A stretch of DNA of 64,000 bases from Serratia silvae (GTDB lineage Bacteria; Pseudomonadota; Gammaproteobacteria; Enterobacterales; Enterobacteriaceae). This document shows positions 35,187 to 43,571 of the stretch, piece after piece. The stretch spans positions 342,388 through 406,387 of the forward strand of contig NZ_JAGQDC010000002.1 of the NCBI RefSeq assembly GCF_023282985.1, given 5' to 3'. The position numbers and the translations under genes were made by a program. Below the pieces are notes generated by a model that worked only from the letters and a program-made list of their open reading frames with translations, was not told the DNA's origin and did no database searches. The stretch's first letter is position 1. Each line of letters begins with the position of its first letter.

Positions 35187-35435
35187 ATGGGTATCATTTC
35201 CTGGATCGTTTTTGGGTTAATCGCCGGTATTTTGGCCAAGTGGATCATGCCGGGTAAAGACGGTGGCGGTTTTATCATGACCATCATACTGGGGGTTGTA
35301 GGGGCGGTGGTCGGCGGCTATATCAGTACCTTCTTCGGTATGGGCCGGGTCGATGGCTTTAACCTCGGCAGCTTTGTGGTTGCCGTTATCGGTGCTCTGG
35401 TGGTGCTTTTTGTCTACAGAAAGATCAGAAGCTAA
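35187..35435 (+). CDS. GlsB/YeaQ/YmgE family small membrane protein
   Basis: 82 aa, three hydrophobic Gly-rich helices (ISWIVFGLIAGILAKWIMPG, MTIILGVVGAVVGGYI, LGSFVVAVIGALVVLFVYRK), the standard layout of the transglycosylase-associated protein family. These are inner-membrane proteins induced by general stress in enterics; the biochemical role is unknown. agggagag precedes the ATG. Confidence 0.88.
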   Translation: MGIISWIVFGLIAGILAKWIMPGKDGGGFIMTIILGVVGAVVGGYISTFFGMGRVDGFNLGSFVVAVIGALVVLFVYRKIRS

Positions 35436-35519
35436 GCTTGGCTCGATCAACTGGGGTCGCTGCGGCGGCCCTTTTCTTTTAAATGCGACAAACGTACAGC
35501 GTTTGAGAAGGGGATAGCG

Positions 35520-35909
35520 ATGGGATTATTGGATGGGTTAGTTGGGGCATTGAGCGGTGGTAAAGGTATGGATTACAGCGCCATCTTGCAGTGGGTTGAA
35601 CAGCAAGGTGGCCTGCCGGCCATTCTGAACAAATTCCGCCAGGGAAACTTGGCGGACGTGGTCGCCTCCTGGATCGGCACGGGTGAAAATCAGCCAATCA
35701 GCGGTGAACACGTTGAGCAGGTGTTAAGTACCGATGCCATTGCACAACTGGCTGGCAAATTGGGGATCGATCCGGCGCAGGCTTCTGCCCTGATTGCCCA
35801 GTATTTGCCGATGATCACCGACAAACTGTCACCCAATGGCCAGGAGCCACAGGGCGGCGATCTGATGAGTGCCGGTATGGATTTACTGAAAGGTAAACTG
35901 TTCGGGTGA
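35520..35909 (+). CDS. YidB/DUF937 family protein
   Basis: 129 aa with the family pattern MGLLDGLVGALSGG at the start and GLPAILNKFRQGNLADVVAS, WIGTGENQPISGEHVEQVL in the middle. It resembles E. coli YidB (132 aa), a soluble protein of unknown function. It lies 84 bases after the glsB-like gene; a shared transcript is possible. A MITE-like element begins four bases after its stop. Confidence 0.85.
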   Translation: MGLLDGLVGALSGGKGMDYSAILQWVEQQGGLPAILNKFRQGNLADVVASWIGTGENQPISGEHVEQVLSTDAIAQLAGKLGIDPAQASALIAQYLPMITDKLSPNGQEPQGGDLMSAGMDLLKGKLFG

Positions 35910-35913
35910 TATG

Positions 35914-36181
35914 AGGCTGTGTCCCTTAATTGCACGTGAGTGCCGCTGGAGGTCATTTGGACGCGTTGCAAGGCACGAGCCGTGAAGTTTGGTAGGCCCA
36001 AATAAGCGGGGAGTAACGCAGATACGCGTTCAAATGGCCCTAGCCCGAAGGGTCGCACCCCAAAAGCCCGTACTCAGCGTTGTCGGGCTTGAACTTAGAC
36101 CCACTAGGCCCTGCACCCTCCGCCTTGATTACGGGCTTTTGGGACTGCGACGGCACCACGGTCAATTGAGGGACACAGCCT
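35914..36181. mobile_element. MITE-like non-coding element with terminal inverted repeats
   Basis: The ends AGGCTGTGTCCCTTAATTG (35914-35932) and CAATTGAGGGACACAGCCT (36163-36181) are inverted repeats matching at 18 of 19 positions, extending imperfectly for ~33 bp (to gtgccg/cggcac). Inside is a second inverted pair, caaaagcccgta and tacgggcttttg. The 268 bp have no convincing coding frame and fill the gap between the DUF937 gene and the oxidoreductase gene. No clear target duplication is visible. Confidence 0.65.
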
Positions 36182-36183
36182 AG

Positions 36184-36207
36184 CCCTCCGGCTTCTGGCC
36201 GGAGGGT
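36184..36207 (-). terminator. Hairpin after the quinone oxidoreductase gene
   Basis: ccctccggc/gccggaggg stem with a 4-base loop just beyond the minus-strand stop codon; no strong T run. Confidence 0.4.
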
Positions 36208-36212
36208 TGCCA

Positions 36213-37220
36213 TTACAGCGTCAGCATAATTTTACCGATATGCGCACTGGACTCCATCAAGGCATGGGCCTGTGCAGCTTGTTCCAACGGGAAAGTCTGG
36301 AAAATCTGCGGTTTTAACGCCCCGCGTTCCAGCAACGGCCATACTTTCAGTTCCAGTTCGGCAGCGATCTGGGCTTTATCTTCCACACTGCGCGCCCGCA
36401 GCGTTGAGCCGGTATGAGTCAGGCGCTTAAGCAGCAGTGGCATCAGGTTCAGTTCTTTCACTACGCCGTTTTGCGTGCCGATCTGTATGATACGCCCGTC
36501 CATTGCGGCGGCACGGTAGTTCTTCTCCACGTAATCCCCCGCGATCAGATCGACGATGACATCGGCCCCTTTGCCATTGGTGGCTGTTTTGGTCAGTTCG
36601 ACAAAATCTTCGGTGCGGTAGTTGATGGCGACGTCGGCACCTAACGCCAGGCTGGCCTCTCGCTTCTCTTCTGAGCCAACGGTAGTGATGACGTAAGCAC
36701 AGAAGGCTTTGGCCAGCAGGGTGGCGACCGTGCCAATCCCTGATGTGCCACCGTGGATCAGCACGGTTTCCCCGGCCTGGAGATGGCCACGTTGAAATAC
36801 GTTGACCCAAACGGTGAAGAAGGTTTCTGGCATGGCGGCGGCTTCTATCATGCTGAAGCCCTGGGGGACCGGCAGCGCATTGCTTTCATGCACCTTGCAG
36901 TACTCGGCATAGCCTCCACCGGCGATCAGTGCACACACGGCGTCACCGGGGGCATAGCGTTGTACCCCAACGCCAACGGCTACCACCGTGCCAGCAATTT
37001 CCAACCCGGGAATGTCCGAGGCGCCCGGAGGTGGGGCATATTGCCCGCGGCGTTGCATAACATCTGGGCGGTTGACGCCTGCGGCAGCGACTTTCACCAG
37101 TATTTCACCCTGGGCCAATACTGGCAGCGGGCGTTGCGCACTCACCAGAACCTCTGGTTCGCCCGGCTGGCTGATTTCGATAACTTTCATGCTATCAGGT
37201 AGTGGTGCATTGGCTGACAT
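36213..37220 (-). CDS. Zinc-free NAD(P)H:quinone oxidoreductase, zeta-crystallin-like MDR family
   Basis: 335 aa medium-chain reductase: GroES-like N-terminal half (VAAAGVNRPDVMQRRGQY, PGLEIAGTVVAVG), Rossmann half with ETVLIHGGTSGIGTVATLLA and ALGADVAINYRTEDF. Zinc ligands of alcohol dehydrogenases are absent, as in quinone oxidoreductases (PIG3/Qor-like). It likely reduces quinones or enals with NADPH in the cytoplasm. aaggag six bases upstream supports the ATG at 37220. Confidence 0.88.
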   Translation of the reverse strand: MSANAPLPDSMKVIEISQPGEPEVLVSAQRPLPVLAQGEILVKVAAAGVNRPDVMQRRGQYAPPPGASDIPGLEIAGTVVAVGVGVQRYAPGDAVCALIAGGGYAEYCKVHESNALPVPQGFSMIEAAAMPETFFTVWVNVFQRGHLQAGETVLIHGGTSGIGTVATLLAKAFCAYVITTVGSEEKREASLALGADVAINYRTEDFVELTKTATNGKGADVIVDLIAGDYVEKNYRAAAMDGRIIQIGTQNGVVKELNLMPLLLKRLTHTGSTLRARSVEDKAQIAAELELKVWPLLERGALKPQIFQTFPLEQAAQAHALMESSAHIGKIMLTL

Positions 37221-37358
37221 GCTGTTCTCCTTGATCAATCTGCGTATTCGGGGGGATACCCGGATAGATTATCTTATAGGGATAACAGAGTTGGCATGTG
37301 CGCGAAAGGGCGGTTTTGCATAGATAAACAGGGATGCCGCCGCAGAGGTGGCATCGAA

Positions 37359-37568
37359 TCAGTCGTTGGGTGGAATACGAAAACCTTTCAGTGAGACGAT
37401 AAAGTGCTTTTTGCCTTTGGAAATCTTGGCGCCTTGATCGCACCACTGGCTGGCGAGCTGGAAGAAGTCGTCGCTGTCAATATCATAGGCCAGCTCAATC
37501 TTTTTTGCCGATCCTGAGCGGATCAGTGTTTCTGCCTGCTGGTGATTAATGGCTTTTACGGTGTTCAT
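37359..37568 (-). CDS. Small conserved-looking protein of unknown function
   Basis: 69 aa, acidic middle and basic C-terminal part (AKKIELAYDIDSDDFFQLAS, GAKISKGKKHFIVSLKGFRI); no membrane segment or signal. The frame uses normal codons and ends cleanly, and the region is otherwise empty, which supports a real gene. I do not recognise a family. A modest gga-type ribosome site precedes the ATG. Confidence 0.55.
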   Translation of the reverse strand: MNTVKAINHQQAETLIRSGSAKKIELAYDIDSDDFFQLASQWCDQGAKISKGKKHFIVSLKGFRIPPND

Positions 37569-38046
37569 TAGCGAAATCCTTGGTGTTAACCCGGTGCGGA
37601 CAATCGCTAACCATCATATGGCTGGGTTGTGACGTTTTTGTGATGAAAATATGACGTTGGGCCATTCTGCGGCTTAGTGCTCGTTTTCTCATGACCTTGT
37701 CACGGGTTAAATTTGGCGGGGCTGTTTTAGCACCATTATCAGCAAAATCCACAAGGTAACGTCGATAATTTCGCCTGTGGGGAGCAAATTCTGTGCGTTC
37801 GCTCTCCCTTTCCAGCCCCACGAGCTAAAAAGAGTTGCTATTATACGCCCGACATGAGTTAATGATTCTCGGCCTGTGGTACAGACCTATTTATGCACGA
37901 CATTTTGAGTAAAGTAGTTCAAATTTAAAGCGTTATCCTTGATAGCTCTTCACTGACGAATTTCCTTTCTAGTGCCTCCATAAGTAACTGATGACCGGCT
38001 ATTTCATGCCCATGGTGGCTTAAATTTTTTATTGAAGGAATTCAAC
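37569..38046. other. Intergenic region with the cold-shock gene leader
   Basis: 478 bases. The right-hand part is the promoter and leader of the csp gene, with A/T-rich runs (ttaaattttttattgaaggaa) before the ATG. Csp leaders are often long and structured, but no classical cold-box can be pointed out. A tattat element near 37840 could be a -10 hexamer. Nothing else is recognised. Confidence 0.35.
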
Positions 38047-38259
38047 ATGTCTAACATGATCAAAGGTCAAGTGAAGTGGTTCAACGAGTCTAAAGGTTTT
38101 GGTTTCATCACTCCTGCAGACGGCAGCAAAGACGTGTTCGTACACTTCTCTGCAATTCAGGATCAAGGCTTCAAGACCCTGGCTGAAGGCCAGAACGTAC
38201 AGTTCTCTATCGAGAACGGTGCTAAAGGTCCGTCAGCGGCTAACGTTACCGCTATCTAA
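38047..38259 (+). CDS. Cold-shock protein of the CspA family (CspC/CspE-like)
   Basis: 70 aa single cold-shock domain with RNP1 KGFGFITP and RNP2 VFVHF, beginning [20 protein letters not shown]. It binds single-stranded RNA/DNA and acts as an RNA chaperone and antiterminator. The sequence is closer to constitutive CspC/CspE than to CspA. ATG 38047 has aaggaa upstream; a strong terminator follows, so it is monocistronic. Confidence 0.92.
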   Translation: MSNMIKGQVKWFNESKGFGFITPADGSKDVFVHFSAIQDQGFKTLAEGQNVQFSIENGAKGPSAANVTAI

Positions 38260-38280
38260 TCGGCCTCTCGCTGATTAACA

Positions 38281-38305
38281 AAAACCCGCCAAGGCGGGTT
38301 TTTTT
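38281..38305 (+). terminator. Rho-independent terminator of the csp gene
   Basis: aaaacccgcc/ggcgggtttt stem with a 2-base loop and a T run, 21 bases after the stop. Confidence 0.9.
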
Positions 38306-38529
38306 GTGTCTGCGATTTGAGCCTGTGGGCGGAGAAGCGTTCACGGGAGTATGCCAGGAGGTCTGAAAGGCCAGCCTCACGTTCTGCTAAGCTTTAATGG
38401 TCATCGCCCATGATGACTCAGAGGCATCATGCAAAGTATACCGCTGTACTATGAGCCAAATTACGTAATGGTGGGTTCTTTTCGTTAGCTGTAATAGACT
38501 GAAATCCGCGATAAATAACGAGGTAGAGC

Positions 38530-38730
38530 ATGAAAGTTAACGATCTGGTAACGGTAAAGACCGACGGCGGCCCTCGCCGGGAAGGGGTAGTGCTGGAAGT
38601 TGAAGTGTTTAGTGAAGGTACGATGTATCTGGTGTCACTAGAGGATTACCCGGCGGGCGTGTGGTTCTTCAATGAGATCGATAGTCGTGATGGCACCTTT
38701 GTCGAATTGCGCAGCGCTGAACAGGATTAA
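38530..38730 (+). CDS. dsrB: DsrB family protein
   Basis: 66 aa, almost collinear with E. coli DsrB (62 aa): [39 protein letters not shown]. It is a small SH3-like protein of unknown function. In E. coli it neighbours rcsA and the small RNA gene dsrA; here rcsA is the convergent neighbour, supporting the assignment. gaggtagagc precedes the ATG. Confidence 0.9.
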   Translation: MKVNDLVTVKTDGGPRREGVVLEVEVFSEGTMYLVSLEDYPAGVWFFNEIDSRDGTFVELRSAEQD

Positions 38731-38820
38731 GCCTTTCCCTGCAATTAACAGCTTGCCGCCGGTCTGGCTGATGGGCTGAAATCTGGCCCACACAGTTATG
38801 CGGTGTTAAAAGCCTGCCAA

Positions 38821-38863
38821 AATACCCGTAGCGGCCGCATTGCCGCTGAAAACGGGCATTTTT
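38821..38863 (+). terminator. Bipartite hairpin and T-run between dsrB and rcsA
   Basis: Outer stem cccgt/acggg and inner stem agcggc/gccgct (loop cgcatt), followed by catttttct. It lies ~90 bases after the dsrB stop, in the place where E. coli encodes DsrA; it could end dsrB or a small RNA transcript. Confidence 0.6.
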
Positions 38864-38919
38864 CTATCGTTCTCTAAGCTACTCTACTCCGCTGTCGCTT
38901 TACTTGGCCGCAACGGCTA

Positions 38920-39549
38920 TCAACGGCTGTTGACAAAAATGCCGCTGGTAAGCGTGTCGGTTAGGCGGACAACATGGTAGATGATCTGCTTGTTGTGGGT
39001 TTTGATCTTTCTTTTGATGTTTCCCTTATGGGAAGAAACGGTTTTCACCTTGATCTGCATTTGATCGGAAATCTGGATGGTGCCTTGGCCGGACATCCAC
39101 ATGCGCAGCATGTTTGACTCAGTTTGGCTTAGTGTGACAGGCGTCTGATCCAGCGAGCTTTTTTCCGGGCGAACCGGTTTTCTTTCGAGGTAGTGGTTAA
39201 GCAACTGGCTCATGGTTTGCGGTTTAATCGATTTTGACGAGATGATGACGTTCTTGCGGACGTATAAATAATCGTCGAAATGTACGTTAGTGATGGCCAT
39301 GAAAATAAAGAATAAAGTATCGGGATTAAGAGAGATCACACGTTTTATTCTTTCTGTCGCATCCGCCTCATGAATGAAGCAGTCTTCATTCAGGAATACC
39401 ATGTTTGGCTTAAGTTTGGTGCATTTCTCATGAAGACCGTCGATATGATTGACAGCGCTAATCTGACGCTTTTTTATCCCGTGCGACGTCAGGTAGTCGG
39501 TTAACCCTAACCTAGTGTAACTGCATGAATCCATAATAATTATTGGCAT
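38920..39549 (-). CDS. rcsA: RcsA, co-activator of capsule synthesis and motility repression
   Basis: 209 aa (E. coli 207). N-terminal atypical receiver-like region ([20 protein letters not shown]) and C-terminal LuxR-type HTH ([20 protein letters not shown], then [17 protein letters not shown]). RcsA is Lon-unstable and dimerises with RcsB to bind RcsAB boxes, activating capsule genes and repressing flhDC. aggggactac precedes the ATG. A candidate RcsAB box lies ~305 bases upstream, consistent with the known autoactivation. Confidence 0.94.
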   Translation of the reverse strand: MPIIIMDSCSYTRLGLTDYLTSHGIKKRQISAVNHIDGLHEKCTKLKPNMVFLNEDCFIHEADATERIKRVISLNPDTLFFIFMAITNVHFDDYLYVRKNVIISSKSIKPQTMSQLLNHYLERKPVRPEKSSLDQTPVTLSQTESNMLRMWMSGQGTIQISDQMQIKVKTVSSHKGNIKRKIKTHNKQIIYHVVRLTDTLTSGIFVNSR

Positions 39550-40140
39550 GTAGTCCCCTACTTAAGTCCGTTTCCACGCGGTTATAAAAAGAAAAGCCTG
39601 AAGATAAAGGCTAAAAGTTATAAAAAAGTCACATCTTATGAATGCAACTTTCTATCAATAAAACCGGCATGACTCAACGTCTTTTCGAATTATATTTTTA
39701 AACTTACCAAAACCATTAGTTTAGCTTAAGTTGACGTATTATGTTTAGTGACTACTTTGAGTTTGAGGCTGGAAATATCAGTAGACGTCCGGTAGTCAGC
39801 CTTAAATTTGTTGCTCAGGTTAAGCATTTTCATCTTGGTACTATTTTGTGTGGATAGGACGATTCTTAAATTAAGCTTATAACTCGCTGTAGCGCCAGGA
39901 TTGGCGATTTTTTGACTGATTTTGTTGCTGCTGTTTCATCACTAAACACCATTAAATTTGTTTATTCAATTGATTGTATCAATGTATTGGTGGGAATGGT
40001 AACGGTTCTTGGCTGATTTGGCACACTTAACGAGGCTATTTATTACAAAAACCAAATAACATTAAGTAGATTTGCTAACCATGTTGCCTTAAATTAAATA
40101 ACTTACATAAATTATTTCATTGTGAAACTATATCTTGGTG
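39550..40140. other. AT-rich rcsA upstream region
   Basis: 591 bases of strongly AT-rich DNA containing the rcsA promoter and leader. The only discrete site I can name is the RcsAB box at 39855. High AT content suits H-NS silencing, which is known for rcsA in E. coli. Confidence 0.5.
39855..39868 (-). promoter_or_regulatory. Candidate RcsAB box upstream of rcsA
   Basis: On the minus strand TAAGAATCGTCCTA matches the RcsAB consensus TAAGAATATTCCTA except for two central bases. It lies ~305 bases upstream of the rcsA ATG, suitable for autoactivation. Confidence 0.6.
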
Positions 40141-40497
40141 AAAACGGTTGGCACCTGTGCTTTCTTGAATATCGACCAACCCAATGGGGTGGTTGAACTA
40201 GGAGTGATCAACTGATCACCTTTGATGAAGCTGCAAGCGACGGGTAGTGAAGCCATCTTTCTGATGCCAAACGCGCTTTTGACGACTTGGGTTTTCCGTC
40301 AGGCGATGACCAGAAAGGGTCGCAACCGCGACACGGACTGGCTATCCATCATCGATGGTGAATGGCCGTTATTGCGCGAGGCGTTTACCGCTTGGTTATT
40401 GCCGTTGAATATCGCTGCCGACGGCCAGCAGAAGCAACGCCTCGCAACTTTCAGGCTTCGGCCCGACAAGCCTGCATCGATGCCAGCGCCAGAGTAA
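40141..40497 (+). pseudogene. GNAT N-acetyltransferase remnant
   Basis: Three pieces of a RimJ/RimL-like acetyltransferase remain. VGTCAFLNIDQPNGVVELGVIN precedes a TGA at 40219; the next stretch (from ATG 40228) reads on in the same frame, while FDDLGF is only found in another frame, showing a frameshift. The C-terminal FRQAMTRKGRNRDTDW and DGEWPLLREAFTAWL are intact, but the acetyl-CoA-binding core between is missing. The 3' end overlaps the convergent decarboxylase gene by ~47 bases. Confidence 0.7.
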
Positions 40498-41869
40498 TAT
40501 CCTGTTCTTCGGTCATCCAATTCACCAGGGCTGCCCGAATACCGGGTTGGCCTGCATAGTTGGTGGGTGTGCAGCGCACTACGCCGTGCCGATCCAAGCG
40601 ATCGATAAAGCGGTTGCGTGCGGCGGTGGCATCGCCTGTAACGCCCTTCAGCGCAAAACACACGATGTTCAGATCCACCGGGGCCAGCAGGTGGAAACCT
40701 TCACTGGCTGCCAATCCGTCACCTAAATGGCGCGCTAGCGTCACGTTACGCTCGACGATCTCCCGCATACCGCTGCTGCCGTAAGCTTTCAATGCCATCC
40801 ACAGGGGCAGGGCACGAAAACGCCGCGAGTTCTCAGGCGTCAGGTGCAAATAGTTGTCGGGGCGCAACGTGGGGGCCTCCAGATAGGCCGAGTGATTCTG
40901 AAACACCTGCATCTGCAATGCCAGATGGCGGGTAAATTGAATGGCGCTGTCATAAGGAACATTCAGCCATTTATGCGCATCTACGGTGATTGAGTCCGCC
41001 TGGTGCCAGCCGTCCAGCAGGTGGGCCAAGCGGGGGGAACAGGCTGTTATCCCTCCAAAGGCGGCATCAACATGCAACCAGAAGGGATAGCGTGCACGTA
41101 GTGCCAGCAGGCCGGGCAGATCGTCGAAAACGCCGGTGTTTACCGTGCCTGCGCTGGCGAGCACTATCGTCGGGACATCCGGCGTGGCGGCCAGATGGCG
41201 CTCCAGCGCCTCAATATCAATAGCTTCGCAATCAGCCCGGCTGGCGATAGACTTTAAAGCATCACGCCCAATACCGAGCATGCTGAGTGCTTTCACGCTG
41301 CTGGCATGGGCATTGGCTGAAAGGATTTGAATCGGCCCTAAGGCGGCCAGGCCAACCTGTGCCACATCAATTCCGCGCTGTTGCCCTAACCACTGGCGGC
41401 CGATGGCAATCCCGGTGAAGTTGGCCATGGTGGCACCGCTGACAAAGCTACCGCTGAAGTCGGTGGGCAGTTGTAGCAGCGTTTTCAGTTGTTCAATCGT
41501 TGCCAGCTCAATCGCGGCCGCCACGGTATCATGGCTCAGTTGGCTATTCTGGTCGGCAGTGCTAACCAACCAGTCGGCAGCCAGCGCCGCAGGGGTGCTG
41601 CCGCCGGTGACAAAACCAAAGTAACGCGGCCCGGCACTGCCGGAAAGGCCAGCCTCATAGCGCTGCCAAAACTTTTCTAACGCCGCTAACGCCCCGCAAC
41701 CCTCTTCAGCCAGCCGATCGTCACCGGTTTGCAACTGTTGTTCGGCCAAGGGCGGGCATACCGGGCGCTGGCTCAAACTGGCAAGGAAGCCCTGCGCCAA
41801 TTGGTTGGTGTGGTCAAGTATGCGGGGTAAATCGTCGAGATCCTGCTGCAAACGTGGGTGCATGGTCAT
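40451..41869 (-). CDS. PLP-dependent group II decarboxylase
   Basis: 472 aa. Fold type I decarboxylase of the aromatic-amino-acid/diaminobutyrate/glutamate decarboxylase group: GSFVSGATMANFTGIAIGRQ, ASAGTVNTGVFDD, LHVDAAFGG and the PLP Lys in SITVDAHKWLNVPYDSA. It removes the carboxyl group of an amino acid, giving an amine; the substrate cannot be decided from sequence. It is divergent from a LysR regulator 99 bp away, its probable controller. With tryptophan dioxygenase nearby, an aromatic substrate is possible but unproven. Confidence 0.85.
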   Translation of the reverse strand: MTMHPRLQQDLDDLPRILDHTNQLAQGFLASLSQRPVCPPLAEQQLQTGDDRLAEEGCGALAALEKFWQRYEAGLSGSAGPRYFGFVTGGSTPAALAADWLVSTADQNSQLSHDTVAAAIELATIEQLKTLLQLPTDFSGSFVSGATMANFTGIAIGRQWLGQQRGIDVAQVGLAALGPIQILSANAHASSVKALSMLGIGRDALKSIASRADCEAIDIEALERHLAATPDVPTIVLASAGTVNTGVFDDLPGLLALRARYPFWLHVDAAFGGITACSPRLAHLLDGWHQADSITVDAHKWLNVPYDSAIQFTRHLALQMQVFQNHSAYLEAPTLRPDNYLHLTPENSRRFRALPLWMALKAYGSSGMREIVERNVTLARHLGDGLAASEGFHLLAPVDLNIVCFALKGVTGDATAARNRFIDRLDRHGVVRCTPTNYAGQPGIRAALVNWMTEEQDITLALASMQACRAEA

Positions 41870-41913
41870 GCCTTGGGTTCGGGGTCAATATGTTTGCACT
41901 ATAGGCGATCCTG

Positions 41914-41925
41914 ATTAGTGCTAAT
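41914..41925. promoter_or_regulatory. Candidate LysR operator between the decarboxylase gene and lysR
   Basis: ATTAG-TG-CTAAT is a perfect 12-bp inverted repeat in the 99-bp divergent spacer, of the form commonly bound by LysR-type proteins. Confidence 0.4.
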
Positions 41926-41968
41926 ATCGATAAAAAATGACCCTTTTGGATAGCAAGGTTAACCAGTA

Positions 41969-42838
41969 ATGAATGAGCGTCTTCCCCTGCATATTTTGCC
42001 AACCTTTGTGATCGCTGCCCAATTGGAGAATTTGCGTGCCACGGCGCAACGCGTGAGTCTGACTCATGGTGCCGTCAGCCAAAAAATTCAGCAGCTCGAA
42101 CAGGCTATTGGCTACCCACTCTTTGAACGCTCCGGGCGTGGGGTACGGCTAAATGCCGCCGGGCGCGAACTGCTGGCGGCAACTGAGCCTGCCTTGCTCG
42201 CTTTGCAACAGGGCGTTGACCGGGCCAGACGGGTAGCGGCAAGTAAGATGTTACGTATCAGCGTGCTGCCTTCCTTTGCGCATTACTGGTTGTTGCCCAG
42301 ATTAGCGGAGTTCCACCGTGCTTGCCCTGGGATCCGGTTGGATATTGACGCCTCGTTGGCGATACAGGATCTCGGCCGCAAAGGATTCGATGCCGCGATC
42401 CGCATTGGTGATGGGCAATGGCCAGGTATTCAGGCGCAGCGTATCGCTTCTGGAGTGGTACAGCCGGTAGCAACTCCGGAGCTGGCCAGGCAATGGCAGG
42501 AGGCATTTGATGCTGGAGATCCACAGGTTCCGCTGCTTGAGCATGACGTTACTCCCTGGCATAGCTGGTTTAGTGCCGTTGGGAAAATTGGCGGTGGGCA
42601 ACAGTTGGCGCTGTTCAACGATGCAGGGTTACTGCTGCGCGCAGCCGAGCAGGGGTTTGGTATTGCTCTAGTTAAAGCCGTGCTGGCAAAGGATGCGATT
42701 GCCGCAGGGCGCTTGGTGCCACTGGCGGAGGCGATGCATTTGAACGCTAGTGATGTCTATCTGGTATGGCCACAAACCGCCGGTTTAACGCCTGAGGTAG
42801 AAGCGTTACTGAACTGGTTACAGCAACAGCTAAGATGA
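41969..42838 (+). CDS. LysR-family transcriptional regulator (GcvA-like)
   Basis: 289 aa. Residues ~8-65 are the HTH (PTFVIAAQLENLRATAQRVS, LTHGAVSQKIQQLEQAIGY), followed by a GcvA-type effector domain (ISVLPSFAHYWLLPRLAEF; FDAAIRIGDGQWPG). It likely regulates the divergent decarboxylase gene. Its 3' side is followed by a degenerate copy of the palindromic repeat. Confidence 0.88.
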   Translation: MNERLPLHILPTFVIAAQLENLRATAQRVSLTHGAVSQKIQQLEQAIGYPLFERSGRGVRLNAAGRELLAATEPALLALQQGVDRARRVAASKMLRISVLPSFAHYWLLPRLAEFHRACPGIRLDIDASLAIQDLGRKGFDAAIRIGDGQWPGIQAQRIASGVVQPVATPELARQWQEAFDAGDPQVPLLEHDVTPWHSWFSAVGKIGGGQQLALFNDAGLLLRAAEQGFGIALVKAVLAKDAIAAGRLVPLAEAMHLNASDVYLVWPQTAGLTPEVEALLNWLQQQLR

Positions 42839-42927
42839 ATCGCTCAACCGGATCACTCGTGCAAGAGTTTCAGACATCGCGATCTCCAGTGCTAACGATG
42901 CATTTGAGAATGATGGCAAACCTAAGC

Positions 42928-42947
42928 GGGCGCAGCATGCTACGCAC
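42928..42947. repeat. Degenerate 20-bp palindrome (copy 4)
   Basis: GGGCGCAGCATGCTACGCAC keeps the GGGCGC-x-GCATGC-x pattern of the copies at 3093, 7228 and 13653 but has two changes in the right arm. It lies ~90 bases 3' of the lysR gene. Confidence 0.5.
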
Positions 42948-43119
42948 AATTAAGGTGATATCTTCCAGCATTCAAGGCGATTTTGCGCATTTATGACCCA
43001 GGTCACGTTTTTGGCTGGCGTACATCTATGTCCAGTATTTCGTAGTAAAAGCCCGCTGTTTTCGGTCCAGGCTTCCAGTAAATTTGCCGTCATGTTATCA
43101 AAAAGTAAATGGAGAAATC

Positions 43120-43491
43120 ATGATGCAACGTCAATCCGAGATATATCTGGAGGCTTTAGGCGCCAACATCGAGTTAACGGCACAGATGAAGCATGAGCTT
43201 GATACGTTGGGGTATACCGTGGTGCACAACGTGGCCGATCCTGATTTAGCGCATCCCGATGAGATTGTTTTTGCGGCCCCGGTCGGTAGTGTGATGATCT
43301 ATAACGCCCACACTTGGCACGGCGGCACACAGAACAGGATCGGCATCCGGCGGCGGGTACTGCATGCGCTATATATCGATCGCGCAGATACGGCCCAGCA
43401 GGATCAGCGCCGCATGTGCCCGTTGAAATCCAGTGTCAGCACCGGATCTGCGAGGCAGCTCTCGTTTATTGTTGCATTAATGTTGCCGTAA
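43120..43491 (+). pseudogene. Phytanoyl-CoA dioxygenase (PhyH) family gene with large internal deletion
   Basis: The 123-aa frame (ATG 43120, ggag upstream) joins an N-terminal MKHELDTLGYTVVHNV segment directly to the C-terminal PhyH part HPDEIVFAAPVGSVMIYNA, THWHGG-like TWHGGTQNR and a QQDQRR tail. PhyH Fe(II)/2-oxoglutarate oxygenases are ~270 aa; about 150 residues, including the iron-binding HxD, are missing, so it cannot be an active oxygenase. The last ~25 residues do not look family-like, suggesting a frameshift near the end. It stands 80 bases upstream of tryptophan dioxygenase. Confidence 0.65.
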
Positions 43492-43571
43492 TGAACTATT
43501 GTCTTCTCTTCACTTGCTAACCAGCAACGCGCGTCACCTTTGCCAAAGGCGTGAGCGATACGGAGAGAGAA

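Noticed and set aside
36061..36140. Short coding frames inside the 35914-36181 element
   Set aside because: They are under 70 codons, cross the internal inverted repeats and match no known protein, so the element is treated as non-coding.
42993..43119. Coding frame upstream of the PhyH remnant (from 42993)
   Set aside because: It has no ribosome site, no family match and ends in the PhyH remnant in another frame.
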